Of a stretch of DNA of 7,264 nucleotides, positions 7,094 through 7,264 are shown one piece after another (position 1 is the stretch's first letter; every line of letters begins with the position of its first letter). Source of the stretch: Kiritimatiellia bacterium (lineage in GTDB: Bacteria; Verrucomicrobiota; Kiritimatiellia; RFP12; UBA1067); contig JAEDMN010000169.1 in assembly GCA_016302985.1 (NCBI GenBank), forward strand, positions 1 to 7,264. Direction: 5' to 3'. The translations under genes were made by a program, and so were the position numbers. Below the pieces are notes generated by a model, which was given only the letters and a program-made list of their open reading frames with translations, did no database searches and was not told the origin of the DNA.

Positions 7094-7264
7094 ATGCGTC
7101 GAACCTGGGCTGAAGCGCGCTTTGCTGGCCTAACTGGAAACTGCTATACCACTAACCAATCACAAGAAAGTACTTGCCAGCACGGCCTACGCAGCGAGTG
7201 TTGCGTTGGCTACTGGAAGGCGGGACTGGAGACCGAGGAAGTACTGATAGGATACGTTTCGCGC
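7094..7264 (+). other. Unassigned end region with a partial open frame
   Basis: A frame opens with ATG at 7094, six bases after the preceding stop, and stays open for 57 codons to the window edge. No ribosome binding site precedes it, codon use includes several uncommon codons (CTA, ATA, CGA), the product would hold four cysteines, and I recognise no family. About 57 open codons can occur by chance. The stretch also carries two copies of AAGTACT (7168-7174, 7239-7245). It may be a truncated third operon gene or non-coding DNA; I favour non-coding. Confidence 0.2.

Noticed and set aside
4780..7110. Shared 10-mer GAACCTGGGC at 4780-4789 and 7101-7110 as element boundaries
   Set aside because: The match is short, the flanks differ, and the first copy lies in the REP-like element, well left of the composition change.
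7128..7134. GCCTAAC resembling one core of an integron attC site
   Set aside because: No matching GTTRRRY core or internal paired boxes occur within the next 130 bases; a seven-base match is expected by chance.

Overview
The window falls into two parts of different base composition. Positions 1 to about 5,260 are very GC-rich: sampled 60-base lines run from about 68% to over 80% G+C, with strong G/C preference at third codon positions. From about 5,310 to 7,264 the DNA is close to 50% G+C with mixed codon use. The GC-rich part looks like chromosomal DNA of a carbohydrate-degrading, Gram-negative-type bacterium: it encodes a large exported glycoside-hydrolase-like protein and a REP-like palindrome sits in an intergenic gap. 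The style would suit a member of the Planctomycetes-Verrucomicrobia-Lentisphaerae-Kiritimatiellota group. No rRNA or marker gene is present, so that placement is a guess.

Layout. Two genes lie on the minus strand as a translationally coupled pair (ATGA overlap). The first (4720 to 1703) is a 1,005-residue exported multidomain protein with a clan GH-A type TIM barrel. The second (1706 to 15) is a 563-residue cytosolic protein that joins a metallopeptidase domain (clan MH, M20/M28-like) to an alpha/beta-hydrolase esterase domain of the hormone-sensitive-lipase type. Both halves of the fusion keep their catalytic residues. A 161-base divergent gap follows (4721-4881). It holds a long imperfect hairpin with a GTAG head, resembling a REP element, and candidate promoters facing both ways. 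On the plus strand comes a small membrane-anchored coiled-coil protein (4882-5256), still GC-rich.

After a 99-base gap the composition changes and a plus-strand pair begins. The first gene (5356-6483) encodes a 375-residue helical protein with a possible Rho-N/SAP-like N-terminus and a C-terminal SEC-C zinc motif. The second (6512-7087) encodes a 191-residue protein of unknown function. The two are 28 bases apart, the second has a good ribosome binding site, and they look like a small operon acquired from elsewhere. The last 177 bases hold no gene I recognise, only an open frame that runs off the end.

How the genes may work together: the GH-like protein would act outside the cytoplasm on a glycan, and the co-translated peptidase-esterase would act on imported peptide or ester-bearing products. 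That is inference from order and signals only. The SEC-C pair has no visible link to the carbohydrate genes. No RNA gene, CRISPR array, transposase or integrase is visible.
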